Shown in pieces: positions 16,163 through 24,781 of a stretch of DNA of 64,000 nucleotides. Made by a program: the position numbers and the translations under genes. The first letter of the stretch is position 1. Every line of letters starts with the position of its first letter. The stretch lies in contig JBJXDX010000141.1 in NCBI GenBank assembly GCA_046154585.1, forward strand, positions 1 through 64,000, written 5' to 3'. The DNA is from CADEFX01 sp046154585. Its GTDB lineage: Bacteria > Pseudomonadota > Alphaproteobacteria > Rhizobiales > Hyphomicrobiaceae. The notes under the pieces are model-generated. The model was not told where the DNA came from, made no database searches, and was given only the letters and a program-made list of their open reading frames with translations.

Positions 16163-17512
16163 ATGTCAAAGGAAACGCCCAACGCCGCACGCCTCGGCGC
16201 CTTCGTTGCCGCCTCGGCTGCACGCACGACTCCGGACGCCGTACTGGACGCAGGCCGCCTGTGCCTCGCCGACTGGCTCGCCGTTACCATCGGCGCCGGC
16301 AGCGAGGATGCCGGCCGCATCGTCCGCGACCTCGTTGCAAAAACAGGCGCACCAGGCCGCGCCACCGTGCTGTTCGGCGGCACAGCCGCCGCCACCTCCG
16401 CGGCGCTCGCCAACGGCACACTGGCGCATTGCCTCGACTTCGACGACACCCACGTCGGCTCCAACACGCACACGAGCGCCCCGGTGTGGGCAGCAACGCT
16501 CGCCGTCGCCGAAGCCCAGGACGCCGCGGAATCCGCGATGCTCCGCGCTTTCATCACCGGCTTCGAGGTCTCGGCCGGTCTCGGTCTCGGCATGGGCCAG
16601 CCGCTGACCGCGCGTGGCTGGCACGCCACCGGCACCTTCGGCCGCATCGGCGCAGCCGCTGCGGCCGCCGCGCTTCTCACCCTCGACCAGACTCGCGCAA
16701 TGCACGCGCTCGCTCTCGCCGCGACGCAGGCCGGCGGTCTCACCGGCTCGTTCGGCACCATGGCCAAGCCGTTCCACGCCGGCAAAGCTGCGAGCGACGG
16801 CGTTCTCGCGGCCGAGCTTGCATCAGCCGGCCTCGTTGCCGCGCCCGGTGTGCTGGAGCCCGGCGGCGGACTGGAGCAGGCGCTCGTCCAGGATGGTGGC
16901 GCCCGCATCCAACCCGCCCGGTTCGAGGCGTGGCAGATCCTCGCCAACAGCGTCAAACCTTACGCCGCCTGCCATCTCGTGCATCCGGCGGTCGATGCCG
17001 CGCGCGGCGCAAACCTGCCCGTCGCAGATATCCGCCGCGTGCGCGCGTCCGTCTCGCCGCTCGCCATGCAGATGACCGGCCACACCGATGCCCGGCCGGG
17101 CACTTCGCTCGCGGCCAAATTCGATCTGCGCTATTGCCTGGCGCTCGCGCTGCACGGCCGTCCGCTCTCAGCCCGTGATTTTCCCGAGCCCTGGCACCTC
17201 GAGGACGCCGTCGCGGCAACGGCCGCACTGGTCGAGCCGCTGCCCGACCCGCAAGTCGGCTATGCCTCGGCCCGTCTCGATGTCGAGTTCAACGACGGCC
17301 GCACGTCCACGCACGAGATCGCCACCGCCAAAGGCCATCCCGGCAATCCCGTCAGCTGGGACGACATGTGGGCGAAGTTCGATGGCCTCGTGTCACCGCG
17401 ACTAGGGCCCGAGACGGAAACGCTCTTCGCCAACGTCCGCAATCTTGCGCGCGACGCCAAACGCCCCGCGCTTGCTGCTATCCGGCAGACATTGAGAGCG
17501 CTCAGAATCTGA
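16163..17512 (+). CDS. MmgE/PrpD family protein
   Basis: 449 residues from ATG 16163. The family pattern is clear: LADWLAVTIGAG, then GTLAHCLDFDDTHVGSNTHTSAPVWAATLA (helical substrate pocket), GWHATGTFGRIGAAAAAAALL, GSFGTMAKPFHAGKAASDGVLAA and KPYAACHLVHPAVDAA. Members include 2-methylcitrate dehydratase PrpD, cis-aconitate decarboxylase and epimerases; without neighbouring prpBC genes the PrpD function is not supported. It lies 52 bp after the DHFR-like gene and is convergent with the P450 gene. Confidence 0.88.
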   Translation: MSKETPNAARLGAFVAASAARTTPDAVLDAGRLCLADWLAVTIGAGSEDAGRIVRDLVAKTGAPGRATVLFGGTAAATSAALANGTLAHCLDFDDTHVGSNTHTSAPVWAATLAVAEAQDAAESAMLRAFITGFEVSAGLGLGMGQPLTARGWHATGTFGRIGAAAAAAALLTLDQTRAMHALALAATQAGGLTGSFGTMAKPFHAGKAASDGVLAAELASAGLVAAPGVLEPGGGLEQALVQDGGARIQPARFEAWQILANSVKPYAACHLVHPAVDAARGANLPVADIRRVRASVSPLAMQMTGHTDARPGTSLAAKFDLRYCLALALHGRPLSARDFPEPWHLEDAVAATAALVEPLPDPQVGYASARLDVEFNDGRTSTHEIATAKGHPGNPVSWDDMWAKFDGLVSPRLGPETETLFANVRNLARDAKRPALAAIRQTLRALRI

Positions 17513-17521
17513 GCCGCCGGC

Positions 17522-18721
17522 TCATCCAACCTTGACGGGTAGCTTCTCGATCGCCCTGAGCCCGGGCCGCTGCCGCCAGCGAATAGCGTCGGCCGGCACT
17601 GCCAGCTCCAGTTGCGGCCAGCGCTTGAAGAGCGCTTCAAGCGCACACTTGGCCTCGATGCGCGCAAGCTGGTGCCCCAGGCAAAAATGAATCCCCGTGC
17701 CGAACGACAAGTGGCGGTTGGGCTTCCTTTGAAGGTCGAGCTTCTCCGCATGCTCGTGGGCCTTGGGATCCATGTTGGCCGCCGCCAGCATGACCATGAT
17801 CTTGTCGCCCTCCTTGAGGCGAATGCCGTCGAGCTCCACATCGCGCCGCACGAAACGTGGCTTGGTGAACTGCACCGGCGAGACAAAGCGCAGAAATTCC
17901 TCCAGCGCCAGATTGGCCCGGCTCCAATCCTCTGCGAGCCAGCCGCGCAGCTCGGGAGCCCGCGTCAGCTCATAGACCGATCCGCTGATCAGATGCGTGG
18001 TTGTCTCCGAGCCCGCGCCGAGCAGCAGAAACACCATCGCCACCATCTCCTGGCCGCTGATGCGGCCGCCGTCCTTTTCGACGCGCACCAGGTCCGCGAT
18101 CAGGCCCTCGCCGCCGCTCTCGCGCGCGGCTTGCAATCGGTCCTCCAGATAGCGTTTCATCGGGCCGATGCCTGCAAGCATGCGCAGGACGCTGACCGCG
18201 CCCGTAATGCGAATCATAGTGTTCGCCCAGGCGATGAACCGCGGCCGATCGACGGCTGGCAGCCCGAGCAACTCGCAAATCACGGACAGCGGCAGTTTGC
18301 GCGCATAGCGCTCGACCAGGTCAGCGGGACTTCCATCTGAGAACAGCTCAGCCGCAAGCTGATCGGCGAGTGCAAAAATGCGCGGCTCCATGTCGAGAAC
18401 GGCGCGGCGGCGAAAGGCTTCGTCGACGATGCTGCGCAGGCGCGTGTGGTCGGGCTCGTCCATAGTCAGCATGCTCACCGCGAGCGTGCGTATCCACCCC
18501 GGCATCCACCAGCGCAAACCGGCAACTGTGCCGTTCCGGCGCATCGTGAACGTCTCGCTGTCCTTAAGAACGCGGCCCGCGAGGTCGCTCGTCGTCGTGA
18601 TCCAGGTCTTGCCGACGATCGGAAAGCGCACTTGGACGACCGGGCCGGCAGCCCTGAGCTTTGCGAGCCCGGCTGCGGGATCGCGCAGATACTCCTGGCT
18701 GGTGAAATCCATTCGCAGCAT
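17522..18721 (-). CDS. cytochrome P450
   Basis: 399 residues from ATG 18721 (GAGGAG eight bases upstream; a GTG at 18730 is possible). The I-helix oxygen-activation motif is LLLGAGSETTTHLI, the K-helix ExxR is in the segment before SPVQFTKPRFVRRDVEL, and the heme loop FGTGIHFCLGHQLARIE places the thiolate Cys near residue 347. Length and lack of a membrane anchor fit soluble bacterial class I P450s that need separate ferredoxin and reductase, neither of which is adjacent. The substrate is unknown. Confidence 0.9.
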   Translation of the reverse strand: MLRMDFTSQEYLRDPAAGLAKLRAAGPVVQVRFPIVGKTWITTTSDLAGRVLKDSETFTMRRNGTVAGLRWWMPGWIRTLAVSMLTMDEPDHTRLRSIVDEAFRRRAVLDMEPRIFALADQLAAELFSDGSPADLVERYARKLPLSVICELLGLPAVDRPRFIAWANTMIRITGAVSVLRMLAGIGPMKRYLEDRLQAARESGGEGLIADLVRVEKDGGRISGQEMVAMVFLLLGAGSETTTHLISGSVYELTRAPELRGWLAEDWSRANLALEEFLRFVSPVQFTKPRFVRRDVELDGIRLKEGDKIMVMLAAANMDPKAHEHAEKLDLQRKPNRHLSFGTGIHFCLGHQLARIEAKCALEALFKRWPQLELAVPADAIRWRQRPGLRAIEKLPVKVG

Positions 18722-18938
18722 CGCCTGCACTCCTCGGCGGCTCGGTCCATGAGGTGGGGCCTGACCGGCGCAATCTCAATCCTCTCGGCTACAACCCATC
18801 ACCCCCTCGCCTCCACCTCGCGGATGTTCCACGCTCGCGCTAAACTTCTGGATATCCTGGGCCTGGGTCCGCGTACGCTTGCCGATTGCCGGGCGCCGGC
18901 ATCGCCATGTATCCAGCCTGTAAACCTGACGAACACCC

Positions 18939-18953
18939 AGAGAGAGAGAGAGA
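18939..18953 (+). repeat. AG dinucleotide repeat at the ribosome-binding site
   Basis: Seven AG units plus one A end three bases before the ATG at 18956. The run supplies the GAGAG pairing sequence for the ribosome. Simple repeats in this position can change length by slippage. Confidence 0.7.
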
Positions 18954-18955
18954 CC

Positions 18956-19369
18956 ATGAGCGCGCTCACGGCCTACCCCCTCATCACCGTAAAGGACCTT
19001 TCCGCCAGCCGCGATTTCTTCGTGATGCACTTCGACATGGGCGTCGTCTTCGAGGCGAGTTGGGTCGTCATGCTGTCCAGCGGCGCGGACGGCACCATTT
19101 CGCTCGGCTTAATGATGGCCGATCACCCATCGAATCCGCCTGGCCCAGAAGTTTTCAACGGGCAGGGGATGATTATGACCATGCAGGTCGAAGACGTCTC
19201 GGATGTTTACGCCCGCCTCCAGCGATCGGGCGTGCCGATCGTCCATCCCTTGAAGGACGAGCCCTGGGGCCAGCGCCGGTTCGTGACTCGTGATCCCTCC
19301 GGTGTTCTCGTCGATGTCGTCGAGCAGATCGATCCGGCGCCTGGATTTTGGGACAAGTATCTGGAGTAG
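18956..19369 (+). CDS. VOC family protein
   Basis: 137 residues, started at ATG 18956. A single glyoxalase-type domain: AYPLITVKDLSASRDFFVMHFDMGVVFEASWVVML at the N-terminus and RFVTRDPSGVLVDVVEQIDPAPGFWDKYLE at the end. The DxxGVxVDVVE strand is typical of the bleomycin-resistance/dioxygenase branch. Function is unassigned. It is divergent from the P450 gene (about 235 bp between starts) and convergent with a DUF3617 gene only 3 bp away. Confidence 0.85.
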   Translation: MSALTAYPLITVKDLSASRDFFVMHFDMGVVFEASWVVMLSSGADGTISLGLMMADHPSNPPGPEVFNGQGMIMTMQVEDVSDVYARLQRSGVPIVHPLKDEPWGQRRFVTRDPSGVLVDVVEQIDPAPGFWDKYLE

Positions 19370-19372
19370 CAG

Positions 19373-19930
19373 CTACTTCCCCAGAATCTGCGGCAGCATC
19401 TTCTGCAGGCCCTGCATCTGCTTGATGTTGACCTTGATCCCGCCCGGCATCGTGAAATCGCCGGGTTTCATGCCGTTGCCGCACTGCGCCGCGGTCCATC
19501 GTGCCGTCTGCACCATCGACGTCGGCTGCGGGCCCTTGCCCCCGCCGAGACCCGCAAAGCCACCTTCCGTCGTGCCCTCGACCCGCACCGTGTAGCTCGA
19601 CTGGAAATCGCCCGACATGGTCGTGCGGGTCACACTCTTCATCGGTCCGAATTTGCATTCGGCATCGATCACCAGCGCTTTGCCCTCGCGCTTCATCGTG
19701 TATCGCTTGCATAGATCCTTCGAGATGCGCAGGCCGAATTCCATCAATTGACGATCAGTTGACGCATCGATGCACACTTGTGACACGACGTCGGGTGTCC
19801 CACCCGGTTTCGCGGTCACCATGCGGAGCTCCCAATGGCCCGGTTTGCGCGACGGCAAGTCCTCCAGCGTTTGTCCGATTGCCACGGATGGCAACATCAC
19901 GCCGAGTACAAGAACTGCGACCGCACGCAT
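19373..19930 (-). CDS. DUF3617 family secreted protein
   Basis: 185 residues from ATG 19930 (GGGG upstream; a TTG at 19954 is possible). A signal peptide is visible (MRAVAVLVLGVMLPSVAIGQ, cleavage near residue 20). The mature part starts RKPGHWELRM, keeps Cys residues in QVCIDAS, DLCKRY and AECKFG, and ends PGGIKVNIKQMQGLQKMLP. The order fits DUF3617, a periplasmic family of unknown function common in Proteobacteria. The Cys spacing suggests disulfides. Confidence 0.8.
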   Translation of the reverse strand: MRAVAVLVLGVMLPSVAIGQTLEDLPSRKPGHWELRMVTAKPGGTPDVVSQVCIDASTDRQLMEFGLRISKDLCKRYTMKREGKALVIDAECKFGPMKSVTRTTMSGDFQSSYTVRVEGTTEGGFAGLGGGKGPQPTSMVQTARWTAAQCGNGMKPGDFTMPGGIKVNIKQMQGLQKMLPQILGK

Positions 19931-20093
19931 GCCGACCCCCGCGTTGATCCCCAACGGACAACGATGATATTAGCGCGACGGCAAGGCCGCGCACGCAATC
20001 ATCGCCACGCCGGCGTGCGTCACGTGCACGGCTCCGCCATCGCCCTGTACCGCGCGCGCCGGCCGCATCGCCTTGTCGGAGCGGAGTAAAATC

Positions 20094-20579
20094 ATGCAGC
20101 CGAGCAACGCGATGGTCGTCGAAGCTGCTTACGCGTCATGGGCCGCGCGTGACCTCGATGCAACACTGTCCTGCTTCAGCCATGACGTGGCGTTCGCCAT
20201 CCATCTGCCGCCCGAGGTGGCCCCCTACTTCGGCATTCAGCAGGGGTGCGCGGAGCTTGGCACGCGTCTTCGGATGATTCTCGATGACTTCGACTTCCTC
20301 GAGTACAAGCCGATTCAGATCACGTCTCACGGCATCTCGTTTCATTCCCAGATCCGGTTTCACTACCGTCACAAGCTGACCGGACTGGAGTACGATGGCA
20401 CCATGCGCCACGTCTGGCGCGTGAAAGGCGACCGCATCGTGCGCTGGGAGGAGTTCCACGACATCGAGCGGGTCCGGGTCTACTTCCAGCTCCTGGGGCA
20501 GGCGATCGCACTGCAGCAACTTGATTCTCCTGCACCGAGGCAGCCGCGCTCGAGCGATACGGCCGACCTCGACTCCTAA
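20094..20579 (+). CDS. SnoaL-like / nuclear transport factor 2 fold protein
   Basis: 161 residues from ATG 20094 with a GGAG box. The NTF2-like cone fold is suggested by VVEAAYASWAARDLDATLSCFSHDVAFAIH at the N-terminus and the strands GTMRHVWRVKGDRIVRWEEFHD later. The Asp pair and the Arg-Trp-Glu-Glu-Phe strand occur in SnoaL-like isomerases and related binding proteins. The final 20 residues are probably disordered. No operon partner is obvious. Confidence 0.8.
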   Translation: MQPSNAMVVEAAYASWAARDLDATLSCFSHDVAFAIHLPPEVAPYFGIQQGCAELGTRLRMILDDFDFLEYKPIQITSHGISFHSQIRFHYRHKLTGLEYDGTMRHVWRVKGDRIVRWEEFHDIERVRVYFQLLGQAIALQQLDSPAPRQPRSSDTADLDS

Positions 20580-20773
20580 AGCACCAACGCTTCGGCTTGA
20601 TCGCGCCGCCTTATGCGCTGCGCCACGGCTTGGAGCCCGCACAACAAATCCGTGCAGTCGCCGGCTTTGTTGCAACTTGGCCATAACACTTTGTCGGGCA
20701 CGCGTCTTATACTGAGGATGTCATCCGGGCCGTCGAAACGGCGCAGCGCCGCAAATGATCGAGGGGTGGGGGC

Positions 20774-21157
20774 ATGCTCAAAGCGATTGCGCAACTCGCA
20801 CTGGTTGCCGTGCCGTTGACGGTGCTGACGATGCCTCTCGGCGCGGCGGTGCTGCCGGGCGTGACATCGTCCGAGCCCTCAATCGTCCACCGGGTGCAGA
20901 AGCGTGGCAAGAAGCCCCCAGCCTCATCATGCACCCAGCCGGTCACGGAAACCGGCAAGGGGCGCATCACCGAAAGCCAAGCCAAAACCGTGGCAGAAAA
21001 GGCGTGGCAGGAGAAAGTACGCTCGGTCTACGGCGAGGCTTATGTGGAGGTCAAGCATGCCAGAGGCGCCAGCCATCGCTGTTCCTCCACGCCCACGTTG
21101 CGCCTGAAGCGTTGCGATTTCACGGCGACACCGTGTCGACCTCCGGCTCAGACCTAG
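20774..21157 (+). CDS. small secreted protein, unrecognised
   Basis: 127 residues with a good signal peptide (MLKAIAQLALVAVPLTVLTMPLGA, cleavage near residue 24) after a G-rich ribosome-binding site. The mature part has Lys-rich and Thr/Pro-rich stretches, a helix AKTVAEKAWQEKVRSVYGEAY, and four Cys residues, three of them close together in HRCSSTPTLRLKRCDFTATPC. I do not recognise the family. A -10-like TATACT lies at about 20708. Confidence 0.6.
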   Translation: MLKAIAQLALVAVPLTVLTMPLGAAVLPGVTSSEPSIVHRVQKRGKKPPASSCTQPVTETGKGRITESQAKTVAEKAWQEKVRSVYGEAYVEVKHARGASHRCSSTPTLRLKRCDFTATPCRPPAQT

Positions 21158-21376
21158 ATGAGGCGCTCGTGTGCGCAGTCCTGGCGAGATGCCGTCCGCA
21201 GGGCTCCCGTCTGAGTAGGCGTCTCGCGTCCAGCACCGATGCAATGCTATGCCGCCAAATTGCGGGTCGGCCCTTGTTTTTCGGTAACAGTTTCACGAGT
21301 TGCTAGGAGCGGCACTTGTCGAACGCCGATGGGCGACCGACATGGCGCTTGCCGAACTAATGAAAGGTCCAACTGC

Positions 21377-21883
21377 ATGTGTCGTAAGGCGCTGATTGGG
21401 GCCCGATTGAAGGCGCCCCTCAAGATTGCGGCGGTCGTCGCGATCGCTACCTTTGCACCCCACGTCAGCGCCAGCGCCGCGAGCCCGTTCGACCGCCTCG
21501 CCGGGAGCTGGACCGGCGGCGGTCGGGTAACGTTCGAAGGCGGCCAGTCCGAGCGCTTGCGGTGCAACGCGCGCTACGCCAGCTCCGGCAGCGGCAATCG
21601 CCTCGACCTGACCATCCGCTGCGCCAGTCCGGCAACCTCGTTCGAACTGCGCGGCGATCTCGCCTATCGAGGCGGCCGCGTCTCCGGCAACTGGCAGGAA
21701 CGCACGCTCGGCGCCTCGGGACGGGCCGCCGGCCGCGCCAATGCCGGCAGCATCGTCATGCGCATCTCGGGCTCCGCCTCGGGCAGCATGTCCGTGGCCC
21801 TGTCGGGCGGCGCCCAGACAGTCACGGTCAGCACGGTCGATACCGCGCTTCGCGGCATAAATGTGTCGCTGCGCCGCCGTTGA
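21377..21883 (+). CDS. secreted beta-rich protein, first of a tandem pair
   Basis: 168 residues from ATG 21377. It has a Lys/Arg-rich signal peptide with cleavage near VSASA (about residue 35). The mature part is PFDRLAGSWTGGGRV, two Cys (LRCNARY, IRCASP), GGRVSGNWQERT and a repetitive Gly/Ser strand region ending GINVSLRR. The protein at 22024 is clearly the same family (PF..L.G.W.G.G...., RC..Y, IRCAS, G.VSG.W.ER). The Cys pair suggests one disulfide in a small beta-barrel-like fold. Function is unknown. Confidence 0.7.
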   Translation: MCRKALIGARLKAPLKIAAVVAIATFAPHVSASAASPFDRLAGSWTGGGRVTFEGGQSERLRCNARYASSGSGNRLDLTIRCASPATSFELRGDLAYRGGRVSGNWQERTLGASGRAAGRANAGSIVMRISGSASGSMSVALSGGAQTVTVSTVDTALRGINVSLRRR

Positions 21884-22023
21884 GTTCCCAGAAGAACGGC
21901 ATGGCAGACGCTAGAAAGAAATCATGCTAGGGAGCCCTCCAACCGCATTGGAGCTGCCAGCTCGCCTGTGCCTTGTAATCGTGCCCGGCAGGCTGCAAGT
22001 CCTTGCACGGAGCTGAAATAATC

Positions 22024-22521
22024 ATGCCTTCCATCAACACGGCCCGCCGCGGCGCATTGGCATTGATCGCTGCCGCGCCACTGTTTGGATTTGTACCGTC
22101 TGCCGCACGCGCTGAGAATCCGTTTTCGACCCTGAACGGCACGTGGTCCGGTGCCGGCCAGATCAAGCTCGAAGGCGGCAGCTCCGAGAGTCTCAAATGC
22201 CGCGCGTACTATACCGCCAAGGACGACGGCGCCGGCTTGGGCTTGGCCATCCGCTGTGCCTCCGCCAGCAACAAGATCGAGCTGCGGGCCAATCTCACGT
22301 ACGCGAGCGGCAAGGTCAGCGGCGACTGGGAGGAGCGGCAGTTCAATGCCGGCGGCAGCGTCAGCGGGCAGGCCTCCGGCAGCAAGATCAACCTCGCCAT
22401 CACCGGCGGCGGCGTGAACGGCTCTTTGACGGTCGCGCTTACCGGTGCGACCCATTCCGTATCGATCCAAACCACGGGCATCGGCTTGCGCGCGGTCAAC
22501 ATCAATCTGTCGCGCAGTTAG
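22024..22521 (+). CDS. secreted beta-rich protein, second of a tandem pair
   Basis: 165 residues from ATG 22024 with a signal peptide ending near AARA (about residue 30). The core aligns along its whole mature length with the product of 21377: PFSTLNGTWSGAGQIKLEGG, LKCRAYY, IRCASASNKIELR, GKVSGDWEERQF, ITGGGVNGSLTVALTG and final AVNINLSR. The two genes are 140 bp apart on the same strand. The family is unassigned and probably periplasmic or outer-membrane associated. Confidence 0.72.
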   Translation: MPSINTARRGALALIAAAPLFGFVPSAARAENPFSTLNGTWSGAGQIKLEGGSSESLKCRAYYTAKDDGAGLGLAIRCASASNKIELRANLTYASGKVSGDWEERQFNAGGSVSGQASGSKINLAITGGGVNGSLTVALTGATHSVSIQTTGIGLRAVNINLSRS

Positions 22522-22576
22522 TGTGCATCCGGAAGCTTGCCGAGCCCGCGCACCCAACCCTTGGAGACCGCATCGC

Positions 22577-22909
22577 ATGCGTTTCACGACAGGACTGATC
22601 GTTTCCGTCGCGGCTCTGGCGGGCAGCTTGTTCCCTGCACATGACGGTGCCGCACAGGGCCGCCGCGCCTACTCCGGTGGGGCGGACTACGTTGTGGCCG
22701 AGAGCTGGTGGGGACACGGCAGCATCCGTGCCCCGATCCGGCAGGGAAGCAACGGCCTGCAGGTTCGCATGCCGCGCGGCACCTGGATTGATTGCGGCCG
22801 CAGTTGCTCGCAGACCCTGCGCCAGCAGACCGTCGACTTCTGGGAAAGCAACGGCACCCAGGCGAAGGACGGCGGCCCCGGCTATTTTCGCTGGACCTTT
22901 GGATGGTAG
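22577..22909 (+). CDS. small secreted protein, unrecognised
   Basis: 110 residues from ATG 22577 with GGAG upstream. The signal peptide is MRFTTGLIVSVAALAGSLFPAHDGAAQ. The mature domain is Trp- and Gly-rich with SWWGHGSIRAPIRQG, a Cys pair in WIDCGRSCSQTLRQQ and a C-terminal GPGYFRWTFGW. The CxxxC loop and terminal aromatics resemble small periplasmic proteins annotated as hypothetical in many alphaproteobacteria. Third in a run of secreted proteins (21377, 22024). Confidence 0.65.
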   Translation: MRFTTGLIVSVAALAGSLFPAHDGAAQGRRAYSGGADYVVAESWWGHGSIRAPIRQGSNGLQVRMPRGTWIDCGRSCSQTLRQQTVDFWESNGTQAKDGGPGYFRWTFGW

Positions 22910-22958
22910 GATAACCATCCGCCGCCAAAGAGCGGGATGAAAGTCACACGGGAGGCTC

Positions 22959-23978
22959 ATGATGTTCGCAGGCCGTATTGCGGCGCTGATTGCCTGTCTC
23001 GTCATGACTGCCGGGCTCGGCCTGACATCAGCACAGGCCGAAGTCGGCGAACTGAAAATCGCCAAGCAATACGGCATCAGCTATCTGCCATTGATGCTCA
23101 TGGAGGCGGATCGGCTCATCGAGAAGCGCGCGGCCGCCGACGGCATCGGCGACCTCAAGGTCGAATGGGTCACGCTGGCCGGCGGCGCGCCGATGAACGA
23201 CGCCATTCTCTCGGGCAGCCTGCATTTCGCATCGGGAGGCGTCGGCCCTCTCGCCACCATCTGGGCCCGCACCAGGGGCTCAGGTGACGTCAAGGCCGTC
23301 GCGGCCATGAGCTCCATGCCGATCTACCTCAACGTCCGCAGCCCCCACGTCAAGACAATGAAGGATCTGCGCGAGACCGACCGGATCGCCCTCCCCGCCG
23401 TAAAGGTGTCCATCCAGGCCGTGACGCTGCAAATGGCCGCCGAAAAAGAGTTCGGCGTCGGCAATCACGGCAAGCTCGACCACCTGACGCTGGCCATGTC
23501 GCATCCCGATGCCCAGGCCGCGCTGCTGTCGGGCGCCTCGGAGGTGACGGGCCACTTCTCTTCACCGCCCTTCCAGTACCAGCAGCTCAAGACGCCTGGC
23601 ATCCGCACGCTCGTCAATTCCTATGACGTGCTGGGTGGCCCTGCGACCTTCAACCTTGTCTGGGCCACCACGAAATTCCACGACGAGAACCCGAAAGTCT
23701 ACGCGGCGTTCTTCAAGGCCTTCGAGGAAGCCATCGGCACCATCAAGAAGGACAAGCCGGCTGCCGCCCAGCGCTATCTGGATATTGCCAAGGACCGGCG
23801 CAGCACGCCGCAGGAAATTTTCGCCATGCTCGAGGATCCGCTCATCGAATTCACCCTCACGCCCAAGAGCATGATGAAGTACGTCGACTTCATGCATCGC
23901 ACGGGCGCGCTCAAGATCAAGCCGGCCTCGTGGAAGGATATGTTCTTCCCGACGGCTCACACCCTGCCGGGAAGCTGA
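22959..23978 (+). CDS. ABC transporter substrate-binding protein, NitT/TauT type
   Basis: 339 residues after a GGGAGG box, with a signal peptide ending near AQA (residue 27). The type II periplasmic-binding fold is indicated by LKIAKQYGISYLPLMLMEADRLIEK, GGVGPLATIWARTRG, then PFQYQQLKTPGIRTLVNSYDVLGGPATFNLVWATTKFHDENPKV, as in SsuA/TauA/NitT-like proteins for nitrate, sulfonates or similar small anions. No permease or ATPase gene is adjacent, so it either works with a transporter encoded elsewhere or has another role. Confidence 0.85.
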   Translation: MMFAGRIAALIACLVMTAGLGLTSAQAEVGELKIAKQYGISYLPLMLMEADRLIEKRAAADGIGDLKVEWVTLAGGAPMNDAILSGSLHFASGGVGPLATIWARTRGSGDVKAVAAMSSMPIYLNVRSPHVKTMKDLRETDRIALPAVKVSIQAVTLQMAAEKEFGVGNHGKLDHLTLAMSHPDAQAALLSGASEVTGHFSSPPFQYQQLKTPGIRTLVNSYDVLGGPATFNLVWATTKFHDENPKVYAAFFKAFEEAIGTIKKDKPAAAQRYLDIAKDRRSTPQEIFAMLEDPLIEFTLTPKSMMKYVDFMHRTGALKIKPASWKDMFFPTAHTLPGS

Positions 23979-23994
23979 CCCGCGCGCCGCCCGC

Positions 23995-24657
23995 CTACTG
24001 GAGGAACGGGTTTGTCGCCCGCTCTTCGCCGATCGTGCCTGTCGGGCCGTGCCCGCAGATGAAGGCGTAGTCGTCCCCGAGGGGAAAAACCTTCGTCTTG
24101 ATGGCCGAGATCAGCGCATCGTGATCGCCATAAGGAAAATCCGTGCGCCCGATGGAGCCGCGAAACAGTACGTCGCCCACCAGGGCCAGCCGCTGCGGCT
24201 CATAAACGAACACCACCGACCCCGGCGAGTGTCCCGGACAGTGCAGGATCGAGAAACGGTGTCCCGCAACGACCACCTCGTCACCCTCGTCGAGCCACCG
24301 GTCTGAGGTGGCATTGCGCACCCCGGTCAACCCATACGACCGCGCCTGCGCTTCCACGCCGTCCATCAGGAACCGGTCTGCCTGATGCGGCCCCTCGATC
24401 TCAACACCGAGCGCTTCTTTCAGCTCCACCGCCCCGCCGACGTGATCGATGTGCCCGTGCGTCAGCAGGATCTTCTCGACCGTCATCCCGACCTTGGCGA
24501 TCGCCGCCTTGATCTGATCGACATCCCCGCCCGGATCGACGACGGCCCCGATCTTGGTCGCGTCATCCCAGATCAACGTGCAGTTCTGCTGAAAGGGCGT
24601 CACCGGCACGATACCCGCGGCGAGCTTCCCCACTTTCGGCTCAGAACTGGACTGCAT
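23995..24657 (-). CDS. MBL-fold metallo-hydrolase, YcbL/glyoxalase II-like
   Basis: 220 residues. The zinc motif THGHIDHVGG (H, H, D, H) is followed by CPGHSPGSVVF, VGDVLFRGSIGRTDFP and a final ICGHGPTGT, so all expected metal ligands are present. The N-terminus (IVPVTPFQQNCTLI) is typical of the YcbL branch of small type II glyoxalase-like hydrolases. It would hydrolyse a thioester such as S-lactoylglutathione or a related compound. It is monocistronic and convergent with the binding-protein gene at 22959. Confidence 0.87.
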   Translation of the reverse strand: MQSSSEPKVGKLAAGIVPVTPFQQNCTLIWDDATKIGAVVDPGGDVDQIKAAIAKVGMTVEKILLTHGHIDHVGGAVELKEALGVEIEGPHQADRFLMDGVEAQARSYGLTGVRNATSDRWLDEGDEVVVAGHRFSILHCPGHSPGSVVFVYEPQRLALVGDVLFRGSIGRTDFPYGDHDALISAIKTKVFPLGDDYAFICGHGPTGTIGEERATNPFLQ

Positions 24658-24718
24658 TGAATACCTTGCGCTGATGCGGTTGCGCCCCGCCAGCCAACCT
24701 TATGCCGCGATAGCAGAA

Positions 24719-24741
24719 AGGGGCTCGCGATGCGAGCCCCC
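24719..24741 (-). terminator. intrinsic terminator after ctrA
   Basis: A nine-pair G+C-rich stem GGGGCTCGC/GCGAGCCCC (24720-24740) with a three-base loop lies 41 bp past the ctrA stop. On the minus strand it is followed by CTTTCTG. It is almost symmetrical and may stop transcription from both sides. Confidence 0.65.
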
Positions 24742-24781
24742 TTGGGAATCTGACGCAAGAGAAAGCGGACAAAGCGCAGTT

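Noticed and set aside
20094..20120. A further TGTCGGA just before the SnoaL-like gene
   Set aside because: It overlaps the ribosome-binding region, has no CGTC at 16 bp, and cannot act as a -35 box for that gene.
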